Shown here one piece after another: positions 9,686 to 17,649 of a DNA stretch of 64,000 bases. Source of the stretch: Fulvimarina sp. (GTDB lineage: Bacteria > Pseudomonadota > Alphaproteobacteria > Rhizobiales > Rhizobiaceae); assembly GCA_002700095.1 (NCBI GenBank), contig PACL01000008.1, positions 1 through 64,000 on the forward strand, given 5' to 3'. Position numbers and translations under genes: made by a program. Numbering within the stretch: position 1 is the stretch's first letter; every line of letters starts with the position of its first letter. The notes below the pieces were generated by a model. It had not been told where the DNA came from, made no database searches, and saw nothing but the letters and a program-made list of their open reading frames with translations.

Positions 9686-11164
9686 TTATATGGTTAACGA
9701 CCGCGTTCGGCCGGTGTTCTCCAGTTCCCAGCTCGCCGACCATCCCGACCGACGTCGCTCGAGGACGAGGAAGTTGCGCTCGCCGGCATAGGTCGTGCGG
9801 TAGTCCGGCAGCGGCAGGATGCGGATCTTGCGACCCTTCAGCGGGCTCTCGCCGAAACGCGCAAGGAGCCCGAGCACTCTCGGATAGGCGGATGAAGGGG
9901 CGGGGGGGGAGATGCCCGAGGCGACGAGCTGGTGGAGGATGCCGCCGCCCTTCAGCTTCATTTCGCCTCTGGTGGCGAGATGGATCTCGCCGGAGACGAC
10001 CGTCAGACGGCCCTTGCCGCTTTCTTCCCAGCCCGCGAGCAGCGCCAGGAAGCGTCGCCACTCCTCGCGGTGCGTCCGGCTTTGCCACTGGTCGCGCAGG
10101 TCGTCCTCGTATTCGTTCGAGCCGGGCAGGATGTCGGCGGCAAACTCGGCCCAGCTGAGGCGCGGTCCCAGCGCCGGGATGCTGGAGAGGACGAGGATCC
10201 GGTCTCCCGCGGGAGTATCGGCGAACGCCCTGTCGAGGCCCCTCCAGCCGGCCTCGCCCATCACCTGGTGCAGCCGGCGCTCGCTGCGCAGGTCCGGCGC
10301 GATGACCGACAGGCCCGGATAACGGACGACGGTGCCGAGCGAGGTACCGGACCGGTCGAGAACGATCGACGGCAGCTCGCCCGGCCCTGCGGCGAGCTGG
10401 AAGATCAGGAACATCTCGCGGGCGGCCGCGAAGATCGCCTGGCCGACGGGGCTGTCGAGCATTGCCGCCGGATGGCTGCCCCAGCCGTCGATGATGTCGT
10501 GGTCGTCCCACATCATGATTGAGGGGACGCTGGCGGCGAGGCTGGCGAAGGCGGGCCGGGTGTAGGTGATGAGATAGCGGTCGAAATAGAAGCGCCGGAG
10601 CGCCTCGGTGATGTCGGGCGTCAGCGCGACCGCGCCCCGCTCGGTCTTCGGCAGGCCTGCCCAGCGCTCAACTTCCGGATGGCAATGGAGAACATCGTCG
10701 GCATAGAGTTGGTCGCCGCCCTGGAGCAACAGGGCGAAGGGCTTCTCGCGATTCTCGTCCGCGAGGCGCTGCCAGACGATGTCCCGCTCGCCGATGTCGC
10801 GATCGAGGTCGTTCTCCTCCTGGCCGTTGCAGGAGACATAGCCAATGCGCATGTCGGGCATGGCGGGGGAGACGACATGATAGCTGCGATCGTCGACCTG
10901 GTAGGAGCTGGTCGTCGCACTGGGCAGCGAGAGGTCGCAGGCATGGACGGTGCGGCCGAAGAGGGTGACGAGTTCGAACGTGTCGACCGGCCCGACATCG
11001 ATGGATACGGCGGGTGTCGGCTCGCCGGCGGGGCGCACGATCACCGCCCTGATGCGGTCGGACGTCTCGCTGCCGCCCTGCGCGAACAGGATGGGGCCGG
11101 TGCGGCCGAGGGATGGCTGGATCCCGGTCGGCGCCGTCGGCGCTTCGCCATGCATGACTGCCAT
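9686..11164 (-). CDS. PhoD-like alkaline phosphatase family protein (metallophosphatase)
   Basis: 492 aa. I chose ATG 11164 because GAAGAG lies about 8 nt upstream; a TTG at 11218 would add 18 residues. The core carries the PhoD/metallophosphatase motifs in order: GYVSCNGQEENDLDRD, LLLQGGDQLYADD, MMWDDHDIIDGWGS, and VVSGEIHLATRG, whose Asp, Asn and His residues form the two-metal site in this superfamily. No signal peptide or Tat motif is evident, unlike classical secreted PhoD, so it may act in the cytoplasm. The substrate, presumably a phosphoester or phosphodiester, is not deducible. It is a single gene, with the SleB-type gene upstream on the same strand 126 bp away. Confidence 0.8.
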   Translation of the reverse strand: MAVMHGEAPTAPTGIQPSLGRTGPILFAQGGSETSDRIRAVIVRPAGEPTPAVSIDVGPVDTFELVTLFGRTVHACDLSLPSATTSSYQVDDRSYHVVSPAMPDMRIGYVSCNGQEENDLDRDIGERDIVWQRLADENREKPFALLLQGGDQLYADDVLHCHPEVERWAGLPKTERGAVALTPDITEALRRFYFDRYLITYTRPAFASLAASVPSIMMWDDHDIIDGWGSHPAAMLDSPVGQAIFAAAREMFLIFQLAAGPGELPSIVLDRSGTSLGTVVRYPGLSVIAPDLRSERRLHQVMGEAGWRGLDRAFADTPAGDRILVLSSIPALGPRLSWAEFAADILPGSNEYEDDLRDQWQSRTHREEWRRFLALLAGWEESGKGRLTVVSGEIHLATRGEMKLKGGGILHQLVASGISPPAPSSAYPRVLGLLARFGESPLKGRKIRILPLPDYRTTYAGERNFLVLERRRSGWSASWELENTGRTRSLTI

Positions 11165-11290
11165 CGATACGCTCTTCGTCCCGCCGTTCGGGCCTGAGTT
11201 CCCTGACGGGCTTTTCAAGCTGCGGCGGGATATAGGGAGCCGGTCGGGGTTTGTACCGGCCTGCGGCGAATTCGCCTCAACCCGCGACGA

Positions 11291-12220
11291 TCACCAGCGG
11301 GCGAGCCAGGAGTCGTTCGCGGCTGCGGGCGTCTCGGTCGGGGCCCCGGAGGCGGACGCGGCGGCCCCGTCGCCAACTCCGGGCAGGTCGCTCGGCACGG
11401 GATCTCCCGACGCTTGTGCCACCGCCGCGGTTCCGCCGACGCGGCCGCTCCGCTCGTCCGTCTCGGTTGCGGCGGCCTTGCGCGACTTGAACATGTCGAG
11501 GAACGGGCTCTTCGACTGGGTCGCGCCGGCCGGGCCTGCCTCGCCGGGCCGTTCGCTGGGTGCCGGGGCGGCGGACACGCTCGCAGATCCGGGCTCGGCA
11601 TAGCCGATGGCGGTGGTGGCGGGCTTCTGGGGCTTTGTCGAGGCCGTGCGCATCAGGTCGATGGCGCCGGAGGCGTTCTGGGCCTGCCTGACCTCCGCCT
11701 GGCTGACGATCCTTGCTTCCGGATTGCTGCGCCGGGAGATCTTCTCGTAGAAGGCGTTGCCGCCGGCGATCAGCCGGTAGCTCATGTTGCGATAGGGAAA
11801 GTTCATGCCGGCGGTGTGGAAGAACTTCGCCTTGGCGACCGTCTTGTGCCGCTCGCCCCGCAGCACGCGGGCGGCGACCTGCATGGCGAGATCCTCGCCG
11901 ACGCCCATCTCGCGAGTCATCACGCCGGGTGCGAACTGTTTGGGCTGGCCGACGACGGCGCAGACGTCGTTCGGATAGTCCGCGGAGGCGACCCGGTTCA
12001 TGACCACCGTGCCCACCGCCAGCATGCCGTCCTCGCTGGAGCGGTTGGATTCGAAATACATCGCCCGCGCCAGGCATTCCTGCGACGGGCCGAGATCCTT
12101 CGTCGCCAGCGCCTCGAAGGCGTCGTCGGCGCCGGGGGCCCCGACGCAGCCGGCGAGCGGCAGGGCGAGGGCGGCAAGAAGGCCGAGGCGGCAGCTGGTA
12201 ACGCGGTGTGTCGTGCTCAT
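11291..12220 (-). CDS. SleB-type cell wall hydrolase, lipoprotein
   Basis: 309 aa from ATG 12220. The N-terminus is a lipoprotein signal with lipobox LAGC (Cys25), so membrane anchoring is expected. Residues ~45-170 match the Hydrolase_2/SleB domain: ECLARAMYFESNR contains the likely catalytic Glu, followed by AVGTVVMNRV and FFHTAGMNFPYRN. Proteins of this family cut peptidoglycan glycan strands as lytic transglycosylase-like enzymes; in non-sporulating alphaproteobacteria they serve wall remodelling. The last ~130 residues are low-complexity Ala/Pro/Ser/Gly, probably a flexible tail. It is a single gene, divergent from the guanidine locus. Confidence 0.85.
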   Translation of the reverse strand: MSTTHRVTSCRLGLLAALALPLAGCVGAPGADDAFEALATKDLGPSQECLARAMYFESNRSSEDGMLAVGTVVMNRVASADYPNDVCAVVGQPKQFAPGVMTREMGVGEDLAMQVAARVLRGERHKTVAKAKFFHTAGMNFPYRNMSYRLIAGGNAFYEKISRRSNPEARIVSQAEVRQAQNASGAIDLMRTASTKPQKPATTAIGYAEPGSASVSAAPAPSERPGEAGPAGATQSKSPFLDMFKSRKAAATETDERSGRVGGTAAVAQASGDPVPSDLPGVGDGAAASASGAPTETPAAANDSWLARW

Positions 12221-12538
12221 GACAAACCCGTGATGGCAGAATGAGGCAAGAAGTCGGCGCGCGCGTATCGGACTGTAACGTCGCGGGCCGACTGTTGCCG
12301 CCAGGCCGCAGGCGAAAGCCCCGGGCATCGCCCTCCAACCCATGCGTTCTGGAGCACATTGCCAAGTCCGGGCGGCTCCGGGCGGCGCGAGACCTGCCCA
12401 AAAATCGGTCGCCGCTGTGCAAGCCCTGCGCAAGATCCGGCATTGCGCCGGAAGATGACGGCGCGAGGGGGCGGCAAGAGACGGAGTTCAAAGCAGGCCG
12501 CCGACTGGCACGGTTCTTGATTGGAGGTTTCTCGTGCG
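12221..12538. other. Divergent intergenic region upstream of the riboswitch
   Basis: This stretch separates the minus-strand sleB-type gene from the guanidine-I riboswitch. It must hold promoters for both, but no clear -35/-10 pairs stand out. No ORF is supported. Confidence 0.4.
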
Positions 12539-12648
12539 GTGCGTCTAGGGTTCCGGCATTCCTTCCTCGGAATGCGGCTGGTCCGAGAGACGCACTCCCT
12601 GTGAGTTGCAGGGAGACACGGCGGGCCAAAATCCCGGGAGAACGCCGC
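12539..12648 (+). promoter_or_regulatory. Guanidine-I (ykkC) riboswitch aptamer
   Basis: The conserved ykkC blocks are all present in order: CTAGGGTTCCG (12545-12555), GCTGGTCCGAGAG (12577-12589), ACACGGCGGG (12616-12625) and CCCGGGAGA (12633-12641). Pairing supports the fold: GTGCGTC (12539-12545) with GACGCAC (12589-12595), CTCCCTG (12595-12601) with CAGGGAG (12609-12615), and CGGCG with CGCCG closing the third stem. The class binds guanidinium and turns genes on. It sits about 100 nt before the first gene of an ABC importer-GdmH operon, the expected context. Exact ends are approximate. Confidence 0.93.
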
Positions 12649-12690
12649 ACGGACCCGCGATCAGCGGGCCGTCTCCCGGTCCTCTTGTCG
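12634..12690 (+). terminator. Riboswitch expression platform: hairpin competing with the aptamer
   Basis: CCGGGAGA (12634-12641), part of the conserved aptamer core, is perfectly complementary to TCTCCCGG (12672-12679). Inside this lies a second stem, ACGG-CCCGC against GCGGG-CCGT (12649-12672, one A bulged). The outer pairing cannot coexist with the folded aptamer. A pyrimidine/T-containing tract (TCCTCTTGTC) follows. This is consistent with a terminator formed without guanidine and prevented by ligand binding. The T-tract is weak, so Rho may contribute. Confidence 0.65.
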
Positions 12691-12742
12691 CGATGAAACC
12701 ATCAAGGCCGCTCCGGCCGTCGCGACGAAAAGGACGATGCCC

Positions 12743-13804
12743 ATGAGACTGCTCGCCGCCGCCCTCGCACTCGCCGCCACCTGCCTCGCCGGATCGCCGC
12801 AGGCGATCGCCGAGGAGAAGAAGGACTTCTCCGTCTGCTGGTCGATCTATGCCGGCTGGATGCCCTGGGGATACATGGAGGATTCCGGCCTTTTGAAGAA
12901 ATGGGCCGACAAATACGGCATCGCCATCAAGGCCGTGCAGATCAACGACTACGTGGAATCGATCAACCAGTATACGGCCGGCCAATACGACGGCTGCACC
13001 ATGACCAACATGGACGCCCTGTCGATTCCCGCCGGCGGCGGCGTCGACACGACGGCGCTGATCATCGGCGACTATTCCAACGGCAATGACGGGGTGGTGC
13101 TGAAGGGCAAGACGGCGCTTCAGGACATCAAGGGCCAGCGCATCAATCTGGTCGAGCTGTCCGTGTCGCATTATCTCCTCGCCCGGGCGCTGGAGACGAT
13201 GGACCTCGCCGAAAAGGACGTCACCGTCGTCAACACCTCCGATGCCGACATGGTGGCCGCCTACCAGACGCCGGACGTCACCGCCGTCGTCACCTGGAAC
13301 CCTCTGCTCTCGACGATCACCGCGATGCCGGATTCGAACAAGGTTTTCGACTCGTCCCAGATCCCTGGCGAGATCCTCGACCTGATGGTGGTCAACACCG
13401 AGACGCTCCGGGACAACCCGGACTTCGGCAAGGCGCTGACCGGCGCGTGGTACGAGATGATGGCGCTGATGCAGTCCGATACGCCGGAAGGGAAGGCGGC
13501 GCTGGAAGCCATGGCCGAGGCCTCGGGCACCGACCTCGAAGGCTTCAAGGCACAGCTCGCGACGACGGCGATGTTTTATGATCCGGCAAAGGCGGTCGAA
13601 TTCGCCAAGTCCGGGACGCTGCCGGAGACCATGACCTTCGTCGCGAACTTCCTGTTCGATCACGGGATCCTCGGTCAGGGCGCGCCGAACGCCGATTTCG
13701 TCGGCATCGCCTATCCCAGCGGTAAGACCACCGGGGATGCCGGCAACATCCAGCTGCGCTACGACCCGGCATACATGGAGATGGCCGCCGAGAAGAAGCT
13801 CTGA
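12743..13804 (+). CDS. Guanidine-locus ABC transporter substrate-binding protein
   Basis: 353 aa. I chose ATG 12743 because AGGA lies 8 nt upstream; the ATG at 12737 would leave only 2 nt. A clear signal peptide (MRLLAAALALAATCLAGSPQAIAEE) sends it to the periplasm. The fold is NMT1/TauA-like (WSIYAGWMPWGYMEDSGLLKKW, INQYTAGQYDGCTMTN, NLVELSVSHYLLARAL). It resembles the family usually annotated as 'urea carboxylase-associated' binding proteins, found in guanidine-riboswitch operons. With the permease and ATPase downstream and the riboswitch upstream, guanidine is the inferred ligand. It is the first gene of the operon. Confidence 0.88.
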   Translation: MRLLAAALALAATCLAGSPQAIAEEKKDFSVCWSIYAGWMPWGYMEDSGLLKKWADKYGIAIKAVQINDYVESINQYTAGQYDGCTMTNMDALSIPAGGGVDTTALIIGDYSNGNDGVVLKGKTALQDIKGQRINLVELSVSHYLLARALETMDLAEKDVTVVNTSDADMVAAYQTPDVTAVVTWNPLLSTITAMPDSNKVFDSSQIPGEILDLMVVNTETLRDNPDFGKALTGAWYEMMALMQSDTPEGKAALEAMAEASGTDLEGFKAQLATTAMFYDPAKAVEFAKSGTLPETMTFVANFLFDHGILGQGAPNADFVGIAYPSGKTTGDAGNIQLRYDPAYMEMAAEKKL

Positions 13805-13823
13805 CGGCGGCGGGCGAAGTCCC

Positions 13824-14645
13824 GTGCGGCTGATCAACCGCCACCCGCCGCGGGCAGTGGGAGCAGCGCTCGGCGCGCTGCCCTTCGCGGCGGCGCTCGG
13901 CGCCTATGCCATCGCAAGCGCCATCCGCCGAGCGGAGAACCCGCAGGACAAGCTGCTGCCCTCGCTCTCGGCTATGGGCGAGGCGATGTTCGGCCTCGCC
14001 TTCGTCCCCGACCGGAGGACGGGAGACCTGATCCTGTGGTCCGACACGCTGGCGAGCCTGGAACGGCTCGCCCTCGGCATCGCCATCGCAGCGGCGCTCG
14101 CTGTCGTCTTCGGCGCGCTGACCGGCATCCTGCCGGTCGGCCGGGCGCTGTTCTCGCCCTTCGTGGCGGCGTTTTCGCTGATCCCGCCGATCACGATCCT
14201 GCCGATCCTGTTCATCATCCTCGGCCTCGGGGAGGCCGCCAAGGTCGGGCTGGTGGCGATCGGCACCGCGCCCCTGATGATCCGCGCCCTCGCCCAAGGC
14301 GTCCTCGACATTCCGCGCGAGGAGATCGTCAAGGCGCAAACGCTGGGCGCGACGACCTGGCAGATCGCTGTCCGCGTCGTCTTCCCGCAGCTCTGGCCGA
14401 AGCTGGTCACGGCGATCCGGCTGGGTCTCGTGCCGGCCTGGATCTTCCTGATTTCGGCCGAGGCCATCGCCTCCACCGACGGCCTCGGCTACCGGATCTT
14501 TCTCGTGCGCCGTTATCTCGCGATGGACGTGATCCTGCCCTACGTCGTCTGGATCACGCTGCTCGCCTATCTCGTCGACCGGGCCTTGGCGCTTCTGTCC
14601 CGCCGCCTGTTTCCCTGGGCGCATCTGTCGGGAGAGGCGCTATGA
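13824..14645 (+). CDS. Guanidine-locus ABC transporter permease
   Basis: 273 aa from GTG 13824, the first plausible start after the binding-protein stop (19 bp away). Several transmembrane segments are visible (for example LPFAAALGAYAIASAI, LALGIAIAAALAVVFGALTGI, LIPPITILPILFIILGLGEAAKVGL). The BPD_transp_1 EAA-type loop (TLGATTWQIAVRVVFPQLWP) would contact the ATPase. It is SsuC/TauC-like. The stop codon overlaps the ATPase start (ATGA), so translation is coupled. It is the membrane channel of the inferred guanidine importer. Confidence 0.88.
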   Translation: MRLINRHPPRAVGAALGALPFAAALGAYAIASAIRRAENPQDKLLPSLSAMGEAMFGLAFVPDRRTGDLILWSDTLASLERLALGIAIAAALAVVFGALTGILPVGRALFSPFVAAFSLIPPITILPILFIILGLGEAAKVGLVAIGTAPLMIRALAQGVLDIPREEIVKAQTLGATTWQIAVRVVFPQLWPKLVTAIRLGLVPAWIFLISAEAIASTDGLGYRIFLVRRYLAMDVILPYVVWITLLAYLVDRALALLSRRLFPWAHLSGEAL

Positions 14646-15484
14646 GCTTCCTGAAGGCGCACCGGATTTCCGTCACCTATGGCGACGCGCCGATCCTCGA
14701 GCGGGTCGACCTTTCCGTCGAGGAGGGGGCGCTGGTGACCATCGTCGGCGCGTCGGGCTGCGGCAAGTCGACCTTCCTGCGCATCCTGCTCGGGCAGGAG
14801 CGGCCGACGGCGGGCGAGATCCGCGTCGACGGCAAGGTGCTCGCCAAAGAGCCCGACGAAGGGCGCGGGATCGTCTTCCAGCGCTATTCGGTGTTCCCTC
14901 ATCTCAGCGTCCTCGGCAACCTCATGCTGCCGGCGGAGATCGAGGGCTCGAAGGTGCTCGCCCGGTTGTTCGGCGCCAGGCGCCGCGCGGCGCGGGAGAC
15001 GGCCGAGGCGATGATGGCGAAGATCGGCCTTGCCCATGCGGCGGACCGCTATCCCGCCCAGCTCTCCGGCGGCATGCAGCAGCGCCTCGCCATCGGCCAG
15101 GCGCTGCTCAAGCGCCCGCGCATCCTGCTTCTCGATGAGCCCTTCGGGGCGCTCGACCCCGGCACCCGCCGGGACATGCAGGAGATGCTGATCGATCTGT
15201 GGCGCGAGACCGGCATGACCGTCTTCATGGTCACCCACGACATCCAGGAGGCGTTTCATCTGGGAACCCGGCTCCTGGTCTTCGACAAGATCCGCCACGA
15301 CCCGCAGTTTCCCGCCGCCTACGGCGCGACCATCACCTACGACATCCCGCTGCGGGGCGCCCAGCCGAGGGACGCCCCGGACATCGCCGGACTTGCCGCG
15401 CTCAGCGCGCCCGGTTTCGCCAGACCGGCCGCCTCCGGGGCCGGCACCCCAGACACCGAACAGACGAGGAGACCGATCCCATGA
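14642..15484 (+). CDS. Guanidine-locus ABC transporter ATP-binding protein
   Basis: 280 aa from ATG 14642, overlapping the permease stop. Walker A is GASGCGKST, the Q-loop is VFQRYSVFPHL, the signature is LSGGMQQR, Walker B is ILLLDEPFG, and the H-loop is MVTHDIQEA, all intact. It is in the SsuB/TauB/NrtD group. The ~70-residue C-terminal extension (after LLVFDKIRHDPQ) is typical of the urea carboxylase/guanidine-associated ATPases. The stop overlaps the gdmH start in an ATGA, so uptake and hydrolysis are translationally linked. Confidence 0.9.
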   Translation: MSFLKAHRISVTYGDAPILERVDLSVEEGALVTIVGASGCGKSTFLRILLGQERPTAGEIRVDGKVLAKEPDEGRGIVFQRYSVFPHLSVLGNLMLPAEIEGSKVLARLFGARRRAARETAEAMMAKIGLAHAADRYPAQLSGGMQQRLAIGQALLKRPRILLLDEPFGALDPGTRRDMQEMLIDLWRETGMTVFMVTHDIQEAFHLGTRLLVFDKIRHDPQFPAAYGATITYDIPLRGAQPRDAPDIAGLAALSAPGFARPAASGAGTPDTEQTRRPIP

Positions 15485-16701
15485 GACAGGACATCCGCTT
15501 TTCGCCGCCCTCCCGCGCCGCGCGCCGAGCCGGCGCCCGCCTTGCCGCGGCGCCTTCGCGGGCCCATCACCCGAATTTCGACGCCCGCGAAACCCGCGGT
15601 TGGAAGGCGCTGGAGGCGGAGGACAAGCTGCCCGGCGATGGCTGGGCCCGCGAGGTGAAATGGGCACTCGACATGGGCCTGCCCGGTGCCGATTCGATCA
15701 CCGACAAGTCGATCCCGACTTTTGCCCGGGGTGAGTTGCCGCATTTCGCCGGCATCAACACCTTCCTCAAGGCGCCCTATGTCGAGAATGTCCGCGACGT
15801 CGGCAAATACGACGCCGCCGTCCTCGGCATTCCCTTCGACAGTGGCACCACCTACCGGCCGGGCACCCGCTTCGGGCCACAGGGGATCCGGCGGATCTCG
15901 GCGCTCTACACCACCTATAATTACGAGCTCGGCGTCGACCTGCGCGAACAGATGACGCTCTGCGACGCCGGCGACGTCTTCACCATTCCGGGGAACCTCG
16001 AGAAAAGCTTCGACCAGATCTCGAAGGGCGTCTCCCACGTCTTTTCCTCCGGCGCCCTGCCGGTGATGCTCGGCGGCGACCACTCGATCGGCTTTCCCTG
16101 CGTACGCGGTATCGCCGAATGCACCTCCAAGCGCATCGGTATCATCCATTTCGACCGGCACATCGACATCCAGGAAAAGGATCTCGACGAGCGCATGCAC
16201 ACCACGCCGTGGTTCTGGGCGACCAACCTGCCGAACGTGCCGGCGGTGAACCTCGTCCAGCTCGGCATCGGCGGCTGGCAGGTGCCGCGGCCGGGTGCCA
16301 AGGAGGCCTTCCGCCGCCAGACCAACGTCCTCACCATCGAGGACATCGAGCATTACGGGCTGGAGAAGACCGCCGAGATCGCCCTCGAACTCGCCTGGAA
16401 GGACGCCGACGCGGTCTACATCTCCTTCGACGTGGACAGTCTCGACTGCGGCTTCGTGCCGGGCACCGGCTGGCCGGAGCCGGGCGGCTTCCTGCCGCGC
16501 GAGGCGCTGAAGATCCTCGGCCTCGTCTGCGCGCCGGGCATCTGCGGCCTCGAAGTGGTGGAAGTCTCGCCGCCCTATGATACCTCGGACATCACCGCTT
16601 TGATGGGCGTGCGCGTCTGCGTGGAGGCGCTGGGGTCGATGTGCGCCCATGGCACCCTCGGCAAGCACAAGGCGATCATCGACAAGCCGGTGAGTTTTTG
16701 A
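15481..16701 (+). CDS. gdmH: Guanidine hydrolase (ureohydrolase family, nickel-dependent GdmH type)
   Basis: 406 aa, ureohydrolase (arginase/agmatinase) fold. Metal-ligand motifs are intact: GGDHS (His201), HFDRHIDIQ (Asp225, His227, Asp229) and SFDVDSLD (Asp317, Asp319). Instead of the usual agmatinase DAHxD, the motif is DRHxD, followed by RMHTTPWFWATN and VQLGIGGWQVPR, a pattern I recall from the Ni-dependent guanidine hydrolase of Synechocystis (Sll1077). It should convert guanidine to urea and ammonia in the cytoplasm. Riboswitch control and transporter coupling support guanidine over agmatine. Automated annotation would probably call it agmatinase. The N-terminal ~30 residues are Arg/Ala-rich and likely disordered. 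Confidence 0.88.
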   Translation: MRQDIRFSPPSRAARRAGARLAAAPSRAHHPNFDARETRGWKALEAEDKLPGDGWAREVKWALDMGLPGADSITDKSIPTFARGELPHFAGINTFLKAPYVENVRDVGKYDAAVLGIPFDSGTTYRPGTRFGPQGIRRISALYTTYNYELGVDLREQMTLCDAGDVFTIPGNLEKSFDQISKGVSHVFSSGALPVMLGGDHSIGFPCVRGIAECTSKRIGIIHFDRHIDIQEKDLDERMHTTPWFWATNLPNVPAVNLVQLGIGGWQVPRPGAKEAFRRQTNVLTIEDIEHYGLEKTAEIALELAWKDADAVYISFDVDSLDCGFVPGTGWPEPGGFLPREALKILGLVCAPGICGLEVVEVSPPYDTSDITALMGVRVCVEALGSMCAHGTLGKHKAIIDKPVSF

Positions 16702-16840
16702 GGGGCGGAGGCTCGGCGTCGGTGTGGGACCGGGAGTCTGCCCGGATGTTTCTTTGCGTCGAGGCTGGCGGCGGTGTCCCAGCCGCCACCTCGAAGTCCC
16801 GGCCATGCTACCGGCAACGAACCGAACAGGAGACCCCGCC

Positions 16841-17308
16841 ATGCATCGCGGCGAGACCGATCACTTCCACCCCTATGACGTGTCGTCGGGCGGCGGCCAC
16901 GGCCACAACCACAAGGGCACGACCCAGTGGCAGACGCCTCATCTTGGAGATCACCACCATGCGGACGAGCCCGACCATCATCACGAGCCGGATCTCGACC
17001 TCGTCGAGAAGGCCTTCGTCGAGGGCTTCCAGGCGGCCAGCGACCCGACCAGCTTCCTGCGCCTCGCCGGCATTCCCTTCGAGGCGAAGCTTGCCGACGG
17101 CACCGAACTGAAACTGCTGCGCGTCGCCCAGGAGCGGCGGGTCGACATCGGCGCGCTCGCCCCGCATCTCGGCGGTCAGACTTTCCGCTACGACCCGCTG
17201 CCGGCGCAGATGGTGTCGAAGCGCGATCATCTCGTCTTCGTCTATTTCGACGGGACGAAGACGCGCCAATACGGGTTCGAGGATGCGAGGGCGCTGGCAG
17301 CAAGGTGA
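16841..17308 (+). CDS. Histidine-rich protein of the guanidine locus, possible nickel-handling factor
   Basis: 155 aa from ATG 16841 with a good AGGAG site 7-8 nt upstream. Residues 1-50 contain 13 histidines in clusters (GHGHNH at 19-24, HHH at 38-40 and 46-48). The remaining ~100 residues form a compact mixed domain (DLVEKAFVEGFQAASDPTSF, LRVAQERRVDIGALAP, LVFVYFDGTKTRQYGF) that I do not recognise. It lies 139 bp after gdmH on the same strand. His-rich tracts of this kind are known in nickel chaperones such as HypB and UreE. Because GdmH needs nickel and no hypA/hypB pair is present here, metal delivery or storage is my inference. Function is unproven. Confidence 0.75.
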   Translation: MHRGETDHFHPYDVSSGGGHGHNHKGTTQWQTPHLGDHHHADEPDHHHEPDLDLVEKAFVEGFQAASDPTSFLRLAGIPFEAKLADGTELKLLRVAQERRVDIGALAPHLGGQTFRYDPLPAQMVSKRDHLVFVYFDGTKTRQYGFEDARALAAR

Positions 17309-17373
17309 GGGCAGGAACAAAGAGCCGTCGCAAAGCGCGTTGCGCCGCGCCCAAGCTTATTCCATATTAAATC

Positions 17374-17649
17374 ATGGTCGCGGCCTGGAACTCGGAAAAG
17401 AACGATACTCTCAAGGCCAGATATGGGTTTGGCTTCGAGAGAGTGCTTGCCGCGCTTCAGGAAGGACGACTTCTTCTGAACCGGCGGCATCCGAATGAGG
17501 AACGTTATCCTCATCAAAGACAGATCATCGTCGAGATCGATCACTATGCATGGGTCGTTCCCTATGTCGAAACCGAAGGCGGTCTCTTTCTGAAGACGAT
17601 GTTTCCCAGCCGCCGGGCCACGCGCGAATTTCTCGGAGGGCGGTCATGA
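17374..17649 (+). CDS. BrnT/DUF4258-like toxin of a type II toxin-antitoxin pair
   Basis: 91 aa. The layout WNSEKNDTLKARYGFGFE, VLAALQEGRLL, NEERYPHQRQIIVEID and LFLKTMFPSRRATREFL resembles the RelE-superfamily BrnT/DUF4258 small RNase toxins, though the match is by eye. Base composition is less GC-rich than the neighbours, especially just upstream (TTATTCCATATTAAATC, a likely -10 region), which suggests acquisition. The stop overlaps the start of the next gene in an ATGA, the usual arrangement for this toxin-first class. It is unrelated to the guanidine operon functionally. Confidence 0.6.
   Translation: MVAAWNSEKNDTLKARYGFGFERVLAALQEGRLLLNRRHPNEERYPHQRQIIVEIDHYAWVVPYVETEGGLFLKTMFPSRRATREFLGGRS

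Noticed and set aside
12743..15484. Taurine/sulfonate or urea importer
   Set aside because: The family resembles Tau/Ssu systems, but no sulfonate or urea genes are present and the riboswitch indicates guanidine.
15481..16701. Agmatinase (polyamine metabolism) annotation
   Set aside because: DRHxD motif, guanidine-I riboswitch and the linked importer argue for guanidine hydrolase.
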